64,000 nt of DNA from Adineta steineri (Eukaryota > Rotifera > Eurotatoria > Adinetida > Adinetidae), in the NCBI GenBank assembly GCA_905250115.1, contig CAJNOI010000004.1, forward strand, positions 707,729 to 771,728, given 5' to 3'. Below, in pieces: positions 1 through 12,903 of this stretch (the first letter of the stretch is position 1; every line of letters starts with the position of its first letter). The notes under the pieces were generated by a model. The model was not told where the DNA came from. It worked only from the letters and a program-made list of their open reading frames with translations, and made no database searches. Both the position numbers and the translations under genes were made by a program.

Positions 1-507
1 ACTTGTTTGTAATGCTAATTCACGTGTTGGAACTAAGATAACTGCTTGAATTGCATTTTTAGTTGGATCAATTCGTTCGACGATGGGAATAGTATAGGCA
101 CCTGTTTTGCCTGTACCATTTTTTGCGCGTGCAAGAACATCACGGCCAGTTAAGGCAATAGGAATAGATTGTTCTTGAACGGGTGATGGTTTTTCCCAAC
201 CTTTTTCATAAATGCCTAGAATTTGAGAAAAAAAAAACGACATGTTTTTTTCTGTATAAGAAAAGTTTTTATGGTAATATTTACCCATAAGTAATTCGCG
301 TTTAAGACAGTAATCTTCGAAATTATGTCCTTTTGTATTAGTAACATCAGATGTTTTTGGTCGATTATCTTTTGGTGGTAATTTCAATTTTTCTTTCCAG
401 TTTGGATCATCAAGAATTGATTTTGTATTAGTATTAGCTGTACTAGCATTAGTATTAATAATTGCTGTTGATTTTGTCGTTACAATAAGTTCGTCACTGT
501 TGGTCAT
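1..507 (-). CDS. DDX6: DDX6/Me31B DEAD-box RNA helicase, 5' part
   Basis: N-terminal part of the DDX6/Me31B/Dhh1 helicase, a cytoplasmic RNP and P-body protein acting in translational repression and mRNA decapping. The ATG is at 507. Exon 1 is 285-507, an intron covers 216-284, and exon 2 (1-215) runs off the window edge. Exon 1 ends with the hallmark [19 protein letters not shown] and [13 protein letters not shown]. Exon 2 continues [20 protein letters not shown] (Q motif), then motif [14 protein letters not shown] (Walker A) and motif Ia VPTRELALQ. Intron phase was checked: the last base of exon 1 plus GC gives the Gly of MG|IYEKGW. A splice-acceptor-like TTCTATTTAG lies just upstream of the ATG. 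The rest of the helicase core lies outside the window. The identification is very secure. Confidence 0.95.
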   Translation of the reverse strand, partial: MTNSDELIVTTKSTAIINTNASTANTNTKSILDDPNWKEKLKLPPKDNRPKTSDVTNTKGHNFEDYCLKRELLMGKYYHKNFSYTEKNMSFFFSQILGIYEKGWEKPSPVQEQSIPIALTGRDVLARAKNGTGKTGAYTIPIVERIDPTKNAIQAVILVPTRELALQTS

Positions 508-3500
508 GATTAACTGTTTTTGTGTAATCGTTCTAAATAGAAGTTTAGAGAATGAAATCGAAAATGTAAAAGAAAATCTAGATGACACTGATAAATATCT
601 TTGTGGTATATGAATATCTACGCGTCGAAAAAAACAAAGAAATCATAACGGACGAACACTCGAAATCGACTATTCTAGTCCGGCGAGGTGTATATATCTC
701 TCTATATATATATGTATATGTATATCTATATCTATATGTGTATACATATATATGCTATTAGCCTCTTCACTTTGGCTTTATTTGTCAACTGTTTACGAGC
801 GAAAGCAAAAGAATAAAAGATGACTGGTTAAATGTAATGAGAAGGAGAAAGGGTAAGATAGATGGATGATGAACGAACAAACGACGAATCCATTTATCCC
901 TCGATTTTCTTTTTTCCTCTTCGTCTTTATTCGTATATAACTATATAAGTTCTAGTCATTACTAAAATATTTAAATAAGAAATTAGAATATGATTCATAG
1001 AAAAGAAAATAGAAAATAAATTTAAATAGTTTTTGTCGTTTATAAAACAACAGAGAAATATTACGTTAGTAATCAATTGATGTTAACATACTTATGCATT
1101 TTGGAAATGTACTGAAGAAAAAAAAAGTCGCTATAGGAACTTTGTTATTGATGACCAATAGTGTTTCGTTATTTTATCGAACGTTTAGTTGCTCGCTCAT
1201 TTATGAATATCGATAAATAATGCATCATTTATCGATAAAAATATTATTATGAGTTATCATTCGAATTTTATTATTTGTTGTCGACAGAGTAAAAATGTAA
1301 TACCAAATATAAATGAATCTGAATATATTAAAATAAACTATGTTCTAATTGATGAAATAGAACACATGAAAGTTGTTGTGTAGATATATCGATGATGATA
1401 ATATACCATGAGATTAAATATAATATGATATCTATTTTACGGCTTTCTTTTATCGTCAATAGAATAGCAATTGAAAAAAATTATTATTTAATTTTTCAAT
1501 AAAAATATAGTATTAAAGAATAGAAGATTTATCATAATAATAAATTTATGTTTTATTGAAACCATCAATAGTTATTAATAATAATGTAGTATAGAAGATG
1601 TACTCGACTTATATTGAAAAGAAAAATATTGTCAATGTCTTAGAAAACAGTTACCAATCCAACGATCGTTGTTCTTCTTTCATTTCTTTATTAGTTTTTT
1701 GTAGAACATTATAAACATGTCTTGACAATATCATTTACTGTGCGATGATATGTAACACATAAATCTTAATAATCTTATCTATTACGATAGAGTAGGCTAT
1801 ATTCGGAGATGGAAACATCTTATGCTGTGTCACATAATGAACAACATATATTGTAAAATTATTAAAGAAAAGATACATACTTGTATTATGTTTATTTATA
1901 AATTTTTTTAAAAATAGCTATCATAGACGACGGAATCTGTTCTACTGCACTGCAGATGTTTCATCAAAAGTCTGTTTAATTATCTTAAACCAAATAAATA
2001 TTTATACATTTCTTTTTCTAACTGTTTTTATTTGTTATATTTTGCAAGTCAATCATTCATATTTTCTTTCTCTATGGAAACCAATTGTGTTTATATAAAT
2101 ACAACTCTTTTGAACGTGAGTAATTGCAATGTGTCATCGATGACAAATAAAAAAGCATTGACATGATGGTCTTCAATCGATTTTTAATCAGTATATATAA
2201 GATATCATAGAGAGACATAGCAAATGAAAACATGTAGGATACTATCGTGAAACAGAATTAATATTACCTAATGATGTTAACATCGATATGTTTTTTATGT
2301 ATTATCTTAATTCAAATTAGAAATTGCATTAAAGATATCGTACGTCCTTTCAAATTTCGTGTAACTTTTAATGATCCTCGAATATTTCATGAAAAAAAGC
2401 TGATAGACTTTCGAATTCACTAAATTGGATAGTGATGAAGATTTGATTAGAAAGAAAATAATCATAAAGTAATACATATGACGCACTATGCACAACGAAA
2501 TATTTTTGTGAGTAGTATCAATATTGCCACGAACTATTCAATCTTAAAAATATGATGTGTAATTTTATAAAAGAGCTATATTTTATGATACCATAAAATC
2601 TTTACTGATGAATATCTTCTAACTCTGAATATGAACATAATTTTTGGATTCATTCAATGTAAAAAGCTCTCAATATAATGAAAACATGTACAACACAATA
2701 TATGCCTGTGCGTGAAACAAAAGAAGAAAAGAACATAGCCTTACACTCAGAAGCTATGGTAGACTAATTAACAAGAAAATTCATCACGTGTATAAAACAA
2801 AAGAAATAGTGAAAATGAATATTTCATGACGAGTTAGCGGTCAACCACACTATAAAAATTAAAACTGAATTCAGCAATTTGGCTAGTATTATTACATGAA
2901 TGTACCAATCAGATTTTTTAATTTGTATAGTGCGTATGGAATCTTAAACGGTTTCATATGAATGAACAAAGCACTTTTCTACGTACGATTGTATGGTGAT
3001 AATGAGAAACACATATGTCAGCTCTTTCTGAAAAGCTTACATAACTATATAGTTGCAAATAAATATAAGAGTCTCTGATCGACTGGAAAAGAATCAAACA
3101 GACAACGATCAATGACTATTTTTGTTTCATAAAACTAAACAGATATACTTTATTCTATCAAATTGAATACTATGTAGTAGATGAAAGATGTATGACTTTT
3201 CTTACTTTGCGATAGTTGACATGAATTACTAACACAAAAGGTGCATAGTTGTTGATCAATCATACCCGTCATACACTATATATTTGTAAGAGCTCAATCA
3301 ATATAAAACGTCATAAAGAAGAGTCCCGTCGGTATTTCCTTTGAAGAATTTTTCCTGTATATATAATTCATTATTATGAGAAATGGTGACAACTAAAATG
3401 TGATCAGATTTTGTCATTTATACTTCTTTTATTTTTAAAATATTGTGACAATCAATAATATATTCTAGTTCGAAAAAGAACAAGATATAAATCAATATCA

Positions 3501-4312
3501 TTAAATTTAAGTAAATATAGTAAAAGAAGAATTTATTTGACAAACAAATGTATTGAATTCTCAATCTTTATAAACAAATATAAATATAATTGAAATTCAT
3601 TTATATCATAGTAATAGAATCCATAGATAGATTATTTCCTCATAGTTTATATTGAAGTCCTACAAAATTTAATTAGAAAAAAAGTTTTTTTTTCGTTTAA
3701 CATTGAATAAATTCATGACATAGTAAAATTTAACTATGATAATTTCTAGGCAATTATGATTTTAATATCATAGGATTCAATAACACGAAATGTTTGTTTA
3801 GTCAATAGAGTAAAATAAAAATACAAGAAATCTTTTGTTTATATTGTAACTGAGCAAATATAATCTTTATTTTCATTTGATTTGTTTTCTTAATTATTCA
3901 AAGGTTTCTGTTTGCAAATGATCAAAGTTCTTGTTTTCATTTGTTACTAAGACAATAACTATACAAGATATTTTTATTAAAAAAATTAAGCAAAACTTAT
4001 TTCATAATATTATTAATAAACATAACAGAAAAGTAATTATATCTTTTTGACATAAAGAACATCATCTCATATATAAGTATGTCTTGTCATAGAATATATT
4101 GTCTTTTATTTTTTGACACCTAACATCTGTCTCTCTTACATAAACGCATATATGATTAGCTATCTGTAGCTAATTCTTGTCCTTTATCCGAAAAAACTAT
4201 TATCTTTCTTCTATATATTTTTTTCCAGTAATTATTTCTACAACATATTACACGACCACAGATATATAGAGCAAAAAAAAAGAAAAGAAAAGAAAACATT
4301 ATAATGGTACAG
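508..4312. other. Gene-free AT-rich intergenic region
   Basis: No coding exon could be supported on either strand. The proximal part (about 508-1000) should hold the DDX6 promoter and 5' UTR, and includes an alternating TA/TATG-rich tract near 690-760. The distal end (about 4200-4312) is the 3' flank of the STEAP-like gene. The remainder is AT-rich with short A/T runs and no recognisable repeat unit, RNA gene or mobile element. Confidence 0.6.
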
Positions 4313-5840
4313 TTATGGTAAATGTACTGTATTTTTTATTGTTGTTTTGTTATGTTTTTGTCGATTTTCAATCCATTTAACTGTTGGATAAATAATTCCA
4401 TATATAATAAAACGTAATAATAATACAAAAAATGGTAAAATCATTGAAAGAAATTTTAAATGATATAAATCTTTCACATATAAATAATAATATTCATATT
4501 TCCAATGAATAAAAACATGTATAAAAGCAATTAAAAGACAAAATGGTCCGAGATAAGATGTTAATAAACGATATTCATGCCATAAAAGACGTTCACTTAT
4601 CCATGGAAAATAAACAAATGATAAAATAGATAAAAGTACTAAAGTAAATAAACCAAAAAGAACAGGATAGAACATTAGTTTTTGTCTAAGATCATTTTTT
4701 GAAAATAATAAAAAAATTAAATGTAATAAAGCAAATGATAATGAATACCATGCTAAATATCGTCTTGATTTTAACCAACGTTGAATAAATAGAAAATGTG
4801 TAAAAACATTTTCAACTAAAATTTTATTATTTTGTTTTGTTAAAATAAATTCAATGATTTCAATCATTGGTCTTATTAAAAGTAATACTGAAAGTAATGT
4901 TAAACTTGTTGCTGCTGTTATTGAACTTGCTTGACGATAAATAAAATATTCATGATAAGAATTTTTATCATTATTATATTCAATCATTGATATAATAAAA
5001 CATAAACTAAATATAATCATTGTTAATATAAATGGAAATAAACAATTTTGAAATGATTTTATTCGCTGATTATTGTTATATGTATATTGATCAAGAAAAT
5101 AAATACCACGAGAAAAACAATTTAATTGAGAAATAAATTTTATTAAATTTATGGGTGATAATTGTTCAACAGCAACTGGAACACGATCCGTACCATGTTC
5201 AATTTCCCAATTTGATAAATTACCAAAAGCTCGATATGTTTCAGGTATAGGTAATAACATTGGTGAGGAAACTCTTGAATTATATTTAAAAATTAATTCT
5301 CGTGCATCGATTAAAATTTGTTGTTTATTATGATTTAATAAATGATCGAAATTATTTATTAAATTATCTGTGATAAGAATAATTGATGGTGATCGTTGAT
5401 AAAATGTTTCATATGATACATAATTAGATTTTTCATTTAAATCTATTTCATTTGAATTTATATCACATAAAATTGGTTTAGGAAAACCTGATAATAGAAG
5501 ACGTTTTGTAAATGCTTGTGAACGTTGATTTCGACCAAGAATACCCACTAATGGAAGAGAATTTTGATTGATTTGTTGTTGTTGTTGTTGTTGTTCACCA
5601 TCATTAGAATTATCATAAACTGAAACTAATGATTTTTGTTTTTTCGATACATTTGATGGTGATGATTCAAATGGTATCTTGATATCAATTGGATCTAAAG
5701 ATAAAATTCCAAATAAAGATAATTATTAAATATAAAAGAATATTACCTGATAAAGAATTTTTTTCTTCAATATGTATATCAATATCATTGGTTGTTATTA
5801 ATGGTTGATTAGATGTGCTTTCTACTATAGTTTCAGACAT
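4313..5840 (-). CDS. STEAP-family six-transmembrane reductase-like protein
   Basis: Two exons: 5747-5840 (ATG at 5840) and 4313-5694, separated by a short intron, giving about 491 aa. After a 70-residue polar, Gln-rich head comes a Rossmann-like domain (LPLVGILGRNQRSQAF onward) resembling the F420/NADP oxidoreductase part of STEAP proteins, ending in a segment like the STEAP 'ELARQLNF' helix. Six hydrophobic segments follow, with the ferric-reductase-type pattern RRYLAWYSLSFALLHLIFLL and SERLLWHEYRLLTSYLGPF then FIHVFIHW. The His residues in these helices fit the two heme ligands. STEAP proteins reduce Fe3+ or Cu2+ across plasma or endosomal membranes using cytosolic NADPH. The glycine-rich dinucleotide loop (GxGDFGRS in active members) reads GRNQRSQA here, so NADPH use is doubtful, as in STEAP1. 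The family is fairly sure; the orthologue is not assigned. Confidence 0.8.
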
Positions 5841-5992
5841 TGTTGTGATACTTGTTGATTGAGTAAGATTGTGTGACAACGAATCTATCTTGTTTCTTAT
5901 GTTTATAATATAAGACAAATAAAAGAGGACAAATATGAGAATAAGAAGAGAAGCAAATGATCGATACAAAAAAAAAGCTTAGCAAATGTTCT

Positions 5993-6030
5993 CCCTCTCT
6001 CTCTCTCTCTCTGTCTCTCTGTATGTGTCT
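5993..6030. repeat. CT-rich microsatellite
   Basis: Imperfect (CT)n run followed by related CTGTCTCT units. It lies about 150 bp upstream of the STEAP-like start codon on the opposite-strand side, so on the coding strand it is a GA tract in the likely promoter. Confidence 0.8.
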
Positions 6031-7135
6031 TTTTTTCTTCTATGTATGTCTGTATGCCTGTCTGTCGTTCTCGCTTTCAAGAGGTCAAACGGACACAAGA
6101 GACAGACCGGAAATACGAGTAGTTAGCAAATAGGGTATATATCATACGTCTTATAAAGCGGCACTCACAGATGGCTATCCATTCTCAGAATCTCTTGTCG
6201 TGCATTTGATTGTGTACATGATTAATCCGACTAATGCATTAATGGACATAGCAAAAACATCAATCGTTAATATGTATATCTATATGTTGATACTTATACC
6301 AACATCTCATCGATCAATCAGTTAGATAATAGCATCAAATAAAATCCATATTATAGTAATAAGAGTAGTAGTAGTAGTAGTTAAATTACTTTCAGTCTTC
6401 ATATGTTATTAATGAAACTATTCTGGTTTTCAGACAAAGGTATATAATCAGAGAACTTAGAAAATTTTCCATTAATTTTTAATTATCATACATGCTGTTA
6501 ATAAAGGATACTTTGAGTAGATAATGAATCAATTATTACATCCGAAATAAAATAATGGAAATGTATGCATTTTGCTAAAAGTCCTTCTCTTCATTAATAC
6601 CTATTTATTATTACATAATGTCATAAAAGGAAGAAGAAGAAAAAGATTGAATCAGATTGATTGTTAAGGAAAGTAGTATTACGAGATTGGAAAAAAAATA
6701 TAATAAACTTCATTTATTTTAAATTAGTATGAGAATAAGACCATATAACATTTCTTTGATAGAATTCCACGGAGAATTATTTTTTGTTCGCGTGAAACAA
6801 AAAAGTAATAAGACAAAAGAATATTTCATAAAAAAAAAGAAAGTTAATTGAACAGCATCAATCATTTCATATTAAATTTCTTGATGTCAAGATCATGTTA
6901 TTATTGCTTAGGGGTATATTACCATCTTGAGATTATAAACAAAAAGAAGAATTGAAAATTTCGTAATGGATGATCAATGCATAAATAATATTGTTCAAAT
7001 AAAGTCAACTCTTATTTTTACTACCGCAAGATAATATAATCACTGATTCTAAATCCTACTTGTTTCAATAGTACTTCAAAAGATATAATTATTTTTATTC
7101 ATCTCCAATAATATTCAAAATATGCCGAAATTTGA

Positions 7136-7264
7136 GGGGTGGGTGTGGGTGTGAATGAGCGTGCGTGTGAGCGTAAGTGTACGTGCTTCCACCGAACATC
7201 GGCAACCAGACCCTCAAAACACCCACATTCTTTCCAACCTAAACCAGCACACCCACACCCACAC
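7136..7264. repeat. Fold-back element with TGTGGG telomere-like arms
   Basis: The left arm (7137-7153) reads GTGGGTGTGGGTGTG-like and the right arm (7248-7264) reads CACACCCACACCCACAC. They are inverted copies with 16 of 17 positions matching, separated by about 94 bp. Inside are further GT-rich and CACCC pieces, including an inner CCCTCAAAACACCCAC (7211-7226) that echoes the outer left flank TTTGAGGGG. The arm unit TGTGGG matches the telomere repeat I recall for bdelloid rotifers. A second, shorter element of the same design lies at 11869-11921. Confidence 0.75.
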
Positions 7265-9556
7265 TTCAGATAATAGATAATGTCGATATATTTTATATTT
7301 GAGGAAGCGTTGTATTTCTTCTATAAAGGCCTGATTTTTTATGTATTCTTAACAAGAATAATATTAAATTTTGTTTGAAACACTTTGTTTTCACGTCCTT
7401 CCTACAAAACTTCAATATCATGAACATTTTTTATATTTACAGCAAATAATGTCTGGCATTTCAATATCAGCTTTGCAAAAGAAAACGGATTCAATGTTTT
7501 ATTTATTAATAAATTCAAATATTGTATTTGTTGCAAATATTTCAAAAAAAAAGAAAGTTCCCATTGACATCATTACGTAGGCGAATACAAAAAATCAACA
7601 ACTTGTTTTTATTTCATTCAATAGGAAACAAATATCAATAACAAGTAATGATTTATGAATAATAATAAATGAAAAAATGTAGAAGAATATATTTTAGAAA
7701 TTATTTGCAAGATTTTTCATCAGATGACCAATAATAAAATAGAAATATTTCTGTAGATTGAAACAAACGAGATGATGATTTTCTGAATAATATTAATCAT
7801 TAGAAATCAAATGACGTTCTTATCATAATCGTTTTTATATAAAATATTTGTAAAAAAACATCATATGTCAATGAAAACAATAAGATCGTTTTCTTGTTTC
7901 GGATGAGTTTTTAATAAAATGTTATCTACTGTAAATGTCGAAGTATACCAGATAGCATGTGAAACTAAACTAGGTAGTTAAAATAATAGTTAATATGAAT
8001 ATATTTCTACAAAAAAAACATTAAAAATCAGCATTTTTTGAAGGAAATGCCAAGTTTCCTGGAAGCAAAGAATGTATTTGAATAAAATATTTTATTATTT
8101 TGCATTCATTTGAATGACTATAGAACTAAGCTGTAACTATGCTGTTAGATATCAAGTTATTTTCAAAAAGATATTGCGTCGATAAAATACTTTAGCAATT
8201 GATTCACATGAATAGAAATGAAAATGAGAATGAATTTGCATCGAGGATAAAACTAGTCCATTCATCTGTCATATGTTTTTTCTCATGTTTATTCAAAAAG
8301 AATACAGTAGTTTTCAGGACTTCATAGTATTATACACGACTTGACCACTGATGTAATTGCTGTTTCTTTTGTGTTTACCTTCTCTATACATATATTTAAC
8401 TATATTCTCAAGAAACCAACCTGAAAACTTGTTTCATCAATGAAGAAAACGACTAAAAGAAAATGAAAAGGTTTTTCAAGGTGTGGAACTTATTGAGAGA
8501 AAAATATAATATCTACAATCGCTAAACGCTTACATCCAACTGTAATTGTTAGAAAACCTGTATGTATCACATGCGGTATGATTGTACTGACAATCGTGGT
8601 TACGATTATCTCTACTCACAAATCATACTCAATAGATTAAAACTAAATGTAGATCAAGTTTTAATTGTTTTTTTTCAGGATTTTCTATTCCGACATCTGG
8701 TTGAAACAATGTAAAGACAGTCAATTTCGCTTTCATTGCTATTTATCTATTCTGTGATATAATAAAATCCAAGATATTTCTAATCATAGATAATGTCTAA
8801 TTTTCAATTCAAGTAGAAGTATCTTCTATAATAGAATATTTTAACATCAGTTTTTTCTCGGTCAGGAAATGTTGCATATCCTTTGAACAGCGCTGATTTT
8901 CAATGTTTTATTAACTAGTAATTACACTAAATGTTGTCTCAAACAGTTTCATATTTATAAAAGTGAACAACTCTATCTGATAAGAGTATTTTCAAAATTA
9001 ACATTGAAAAAGGAAATGCGTACATTGTTTTTTATTGATATATGATGTTTTGTTGCAAATGTTTTATATTAGCACAATGATATGCGTCAGAAAAGAACTG
9101 ATTATTCAAGAAAGAGAGAGTGCATGATATATATTTTTTCTATTATTTTAACAATTTTGCTAGTTCAAATTGGACTGAAAAAGTTCTAAGTGAGAAAACA
9201 ATATCTAAATTTGTTTCTGCATTCTTGTTTTTTATATCATCAGACTAGTCGGTAAGGAATGTTAGATATTACTCGAAATATAGATTTCAATTAACAGTTA
9301 AGAGTTTTTGTAATTACATTATTAATGTTCGAAAATATATAAATGATAAAAATTTTTTAAATATTTTTAAGATTGTAAGAGTATTACACTTTCAACAATG
9401 AACAACAACAGAATCGATGTTTATAATGTAATTTATTTAAAAAAATAAAAACCACAAAATATAATCTTTGTCTTTTTTTTATTATTTCAGTCCGAAACAG
9501 TTAATCCTAATGCAACGCAACCAATAACATTGTATGTATATTATAAATTGTAGAAA

Positions 9557-11340
9557 ATGATAGAAGAGGCCAATTATTCTAGATGTGAACGTTTTCGAAA
9601 AAGAAAATTTATGTGGATTGTATTGATTATTATTATTATTGTTGCTTTAATTACAACGATTTCAGTTGTTGTGCTCAAAACAAAAAAGACAAACAGTGAA
9701 GAAACATCGACAACTGAAGAAACAACAACAGGTAGTCAAAATGAGACAATTATGTATTTTGAGATTAATATAAGATGAATTATTTCAACTAACTGAAGTA
9801 GAACTTCATTGTTTATAATAAAAACTTACACATTATATTCTAAAGCAACAATATCAAAAGTTTTTTCAAATCCGTAATGAAATTTTCAGCACATCAAAGA
9901 GTTTTTCCCAAGAGCTAATCGATGAATACAAAGGAAAACAAATAATGCGATTATCGATCAACTTTCGAGAAAAATAGTTCGTTTTATCCCTGTAGGAATA
10001 TGTGATGTTTATCATTACCAAAATTATGTATGCATTTGTCCCATCGGATTGAATATAACATGAATGTTTATTCGTATTCATTGAAAACAATATAAAGTTT
10101 ATGTCCACTAGAATTGGAACCAGTACATTTATTCCGAAAAAGAATGAGTAAACAACTATTTGACGTTGCAAACAGAGAAGAGATATCTCTTATTGAATAG
10201 AACTAAATGTGATTTATGTCGAGTGAATCCAAAAGTTAAATATCAAAATAAGCGAAACCTATTTGATTTTTTTCATGTAGTTGATATATATTCACTCTTA
10301 GCAAAATCAAACTTCTCTTTCAACACATCTGCATTTTTATTGATTTTGATCAGCAAAAAAACAAAATAAACGCAAATTTTGTCTATTATTATTTTATAGA
10401 ACAATCATCACCTTCTTTTGTCATCGATTCCAACACAAAATGGAAACAAGATGCATTGACTGTCGCTGGTGGATATGACGAAGGAAATCGAACAAATCAA
10501 CTCGATGCGCCCGTCAGTGTCTATGTTGATGATGATAATGGAAGTATATATATTAGTGACACCAACAACCATCGTATTGTCAGATGGGGATTCAACAGCA
10601 CCAATGGTGAAGTTGTTGCTGGTGGAAACGGAGATGGAAATCGGACCGATCAATTGAATCGTCCATCAGATGCCATTTTGAATAAAAAGGATAGTTCTCT
10701 TATTATTTGTGATTATGGGAACCATCGAGTAGTAAAATGGTCTCGTCAACATGATACAACATCACAACGAATAATAATTCCTCACATTGTTTGTTGGAGT
10801 TTGGCAATAGATAATAATGGTGATCTTTATGTTTCTGATTGGATGAAAGGTGAAGTAAGTCGGTGGAAAGAAGAAGAAAAGACGGGAACAAAAGTGGCAA
10901 GCATCAGTCGAGATGCAGATTCGACCGATCAGTTAAAAAATTTTGTTTATATTTTCGTTGATGAATATTATTCAGTTTATGTAGTGGATTATCTGAATGG
11001 TGAAGCGATTGAATGGAAGAAAGATGCAAAAAACGGAGCTATTGTTGCTTACGGGCATAGACACGAGACGAAGCCCGATCAGCCACCTCATCTTATAGCA
11101 GTAATTGTGGATTCTATGGATAACATCTACGTATCGGATACAGTGACATGTCAAATAACACGCTGGCTACCAGTACCAGGCACAAAATTCGGTGGTACTA
11201 TTGCTGGCGGAGAGGGGTGTGGAAAAGGACCTCGAAATCTTTTTACTCCTTACGATTTATCGTTTGATCGACAAGGTAATCTGTATGTTGTTGATTTCTT
11301 CAACAATCGTGTACAAAAATTCGCTGTAGAACATGATTGA
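9557..11340 (+). CDS. Type II membrane protein with NHL-repeat beta-propeller
   Basis: Two exons, 9557-9731 and 10400-11340, phase-checked (G|AA across the junction), give about 371 aa. Residues 1-18 are charged and cytosolic. A strongly hydrophobic helix follows (residues about 19-41: WIVLIIIIIVALITTISVVV). Then comes a Thr/Glu-rich stalk and about six NHL blades. Typical blade signatures are VYVDDDNGSIYISDTNNHRI, LYVSDWMKGEVSRW, IYVSDTVTCQITRW and LYVVDFFNNRVQKF, with AGG(Y/N)xxGNRTxQLxxP linkers. NHL propellers are protein- or RNA-binding scaffolds. The signal-anchor puts this propeller outside the cell or in a lumen. Bdelloid genomes carry many such genes, from memory. The 668-bp intron is unusually long for this window. 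The specific function is unknown. Confidence 0.85.
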
Positions 11341-12606
11341 AACTGATTTTAATGACAAAGAATATTAATGGGCAATAGTTTTTTGTTAAAGTTTCTTTTG
11401 TCATTAAGAACGAATAAACTAATTATAAAACTATATAAAATAAGTAAATAAATAATCTTATGTATTATTCAACTTAATCAGTCAACCTTTTCAGATGATT
11501 TTCTTTGCTATCAACCATTGTTTTACCTATAGATACAACATAGTACATTAGTAAACACATGAAAACAACATGGATTTTGATTGAAAGTTGATACAACTGT
11601 CGGGTTTTGATGATGTTTATTAAAGTTACACAGAATATTTGGAAGTTTCAATCAAATGTTCTTGCAGAGATCGTACTCTGGAAAATAAATGCATGTTGTA
11701 AAGTTAACATTAAAACAGTAGATTAACAATCCTTACAAATTTTAGACTATATACAATATTAAAGCTCAATATTAGAATGAAATATTCTTTTTTGACCTTC
11801 TTGAGTGTTATCTCTATGAATTCAATTTGATATTTATGAAATACAGTTCATTTCTATACGCTATTAAAGGTGTGGGTGTGGGTGTGCCTGTTAGACAATC
11901 AGACACACCTACACCCACCCATCGCTCAGTTTCTCTTTATGTGAGATTCAAAATATCATAAAGGCATATGATAAATATTATACAAGGAAATAAAAAAAAT
12001 CCTGACAATGAATTTCACCAGTTTGTTTCTCCTAACAGCCATCTGCCCATTGTATAGATATTAGAATGAGTTAGTTAAAAAAACAAATGATGCAAATGTG
12101 TTCTTTTTTGTCAGATTAAAATTTGTTCAAAGCAAGTTTTTTTCTCATTTTCTTGCTGAATAATGTTTCCGTATGACAAAATGAGAAGTATGTGACAATG
12201 TCGTAGCTGATCGATCAACATCTCTACTAATAACAAAAGAAGATGTGATGTCAGATAACGGAATAATATGTGTATAAAGAACTAATCTCAAAAGTCTGTT
12301 GATGATGAACAACAAGATATATTGAAAGGTGTGTTTGTGCAAATGATGGAACATTATTATTGATAATCTGAATATGACAAACTCATATTTTCCTCAAACA
12401 AATTTCATTCATGAAATTGAACACTAATTTTCAAATATTATAAAATAACAATATTTGAACATGACAGCCCACACCCTCAAGATCTTATAATCCAATAGTT
12501 TTTCAAATATATATAAATTTTTTACGTAGAAGCCATTCAAAAACTCATATTAAAATAATGCATGAAAACTTTTTACTTCATATAAAACAAAAAAATTAGT
12601 TACTAA
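11341..12606. other. Intergenic region downstream of NHL gene
   Basis: The 3' flank of the NHL gene starts here. Apart from the fold-back repeat at 11869-11921 nothing coding is supported. The sequence up to the MITE is ordinary AT-rich DNA. Confidence 0.5.
11869..11921. repeat. Second fold-back TGTGGG telomere-like hairpin
   Basis: The left arm GGTGTGGGTGTGGGTGTG (11869-11886) and right arm ACACACCTACACCCACCC (11903-11920) form an inverted repeat. The 14 bases nearest the loop pair with one mismatch. The loop is about 16 bp. The design is the same as the element at 7136-7264 but compact. The two elements bracket the NHL gene. Confidence 0.75.
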
Positions 12607-12752
12607 GGCCCCAAACAGACTGAAAAAATGAGTCAACTTAAAGTTGAATTAAACAACGTGATTGGTCTATTTTGACTTAAATCGTCTAGAATAGCCGATT
12701 TATTCGTCAATTCAGTTTTAATCCGTCTATTTTTTTCAGTCTGTTTGGAGCC
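12607..12752. mobile_element. Tourist/Harbinger-like MITE with TAA target duplication
   Basis: A 146-bp element with terminal inverted repeats. The left end is GGCCCCAAACAGACTGAAAA. The reverse complement of the right end is GGCTCCAAACAGACTGAAAA, with two further A matched, so only one mismatch over 22 bp. It is flanked on both sides by TAA (12604-12606 and 12753-12755). A 3-bp TWA duplication with GC-rich ends is typical of PIF/Harbinger-derived MITEs. There is no coding capacity. It sits about 150 bp upstream of the HicB-like start codon and could lie in that gene's promoter. The superfamily assignment rests only on duplication and end sequence. Confidence 0.8.
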
Positions 12753-12903
12753 TAATGCATCCTAGTCGGTTAAATCATGATATTAGCCTAATTAGTCGTC
12801 ATCCTGGACGTACCATGTGAATCAATACATTGTTTTCTTTTTCTTTGTTCAATCATCTTATATATTGTTTTATTTTAATTTTTCAATCATCTTCACGTTT
12901 ATC

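Larger units (their letters stand above)
5841..9556. other. Intergenic region with STEAP-like promoter side
   Basis: The first part is the 5' flank of the STEAP-like gene. It contains a CT-rich tract (5993-6030) and a short TAG triplet run near 6366-6384. A fold-back repeat at 7136-7264 is listed separately. Just before 9557 an acceptor-like TTATTATTTCAG (ending at 9490) suggests a 5' UTR exon or a trans-splice site for the NHL gene. No other coding potential is convincing; short reading frames here have no homology and no splice support. Confidence 0.55.

Noticed and set aside
2307..2495. Small minus-strand open frame
   Set aside because: No ATG-supported conserved product, AT-rich composition, no splice partners.
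9866..10369. Open frames inside the NHL gene intron
   Set aside because: No recognisable domain and they lie between two exons whose phases match; treated as intronic.
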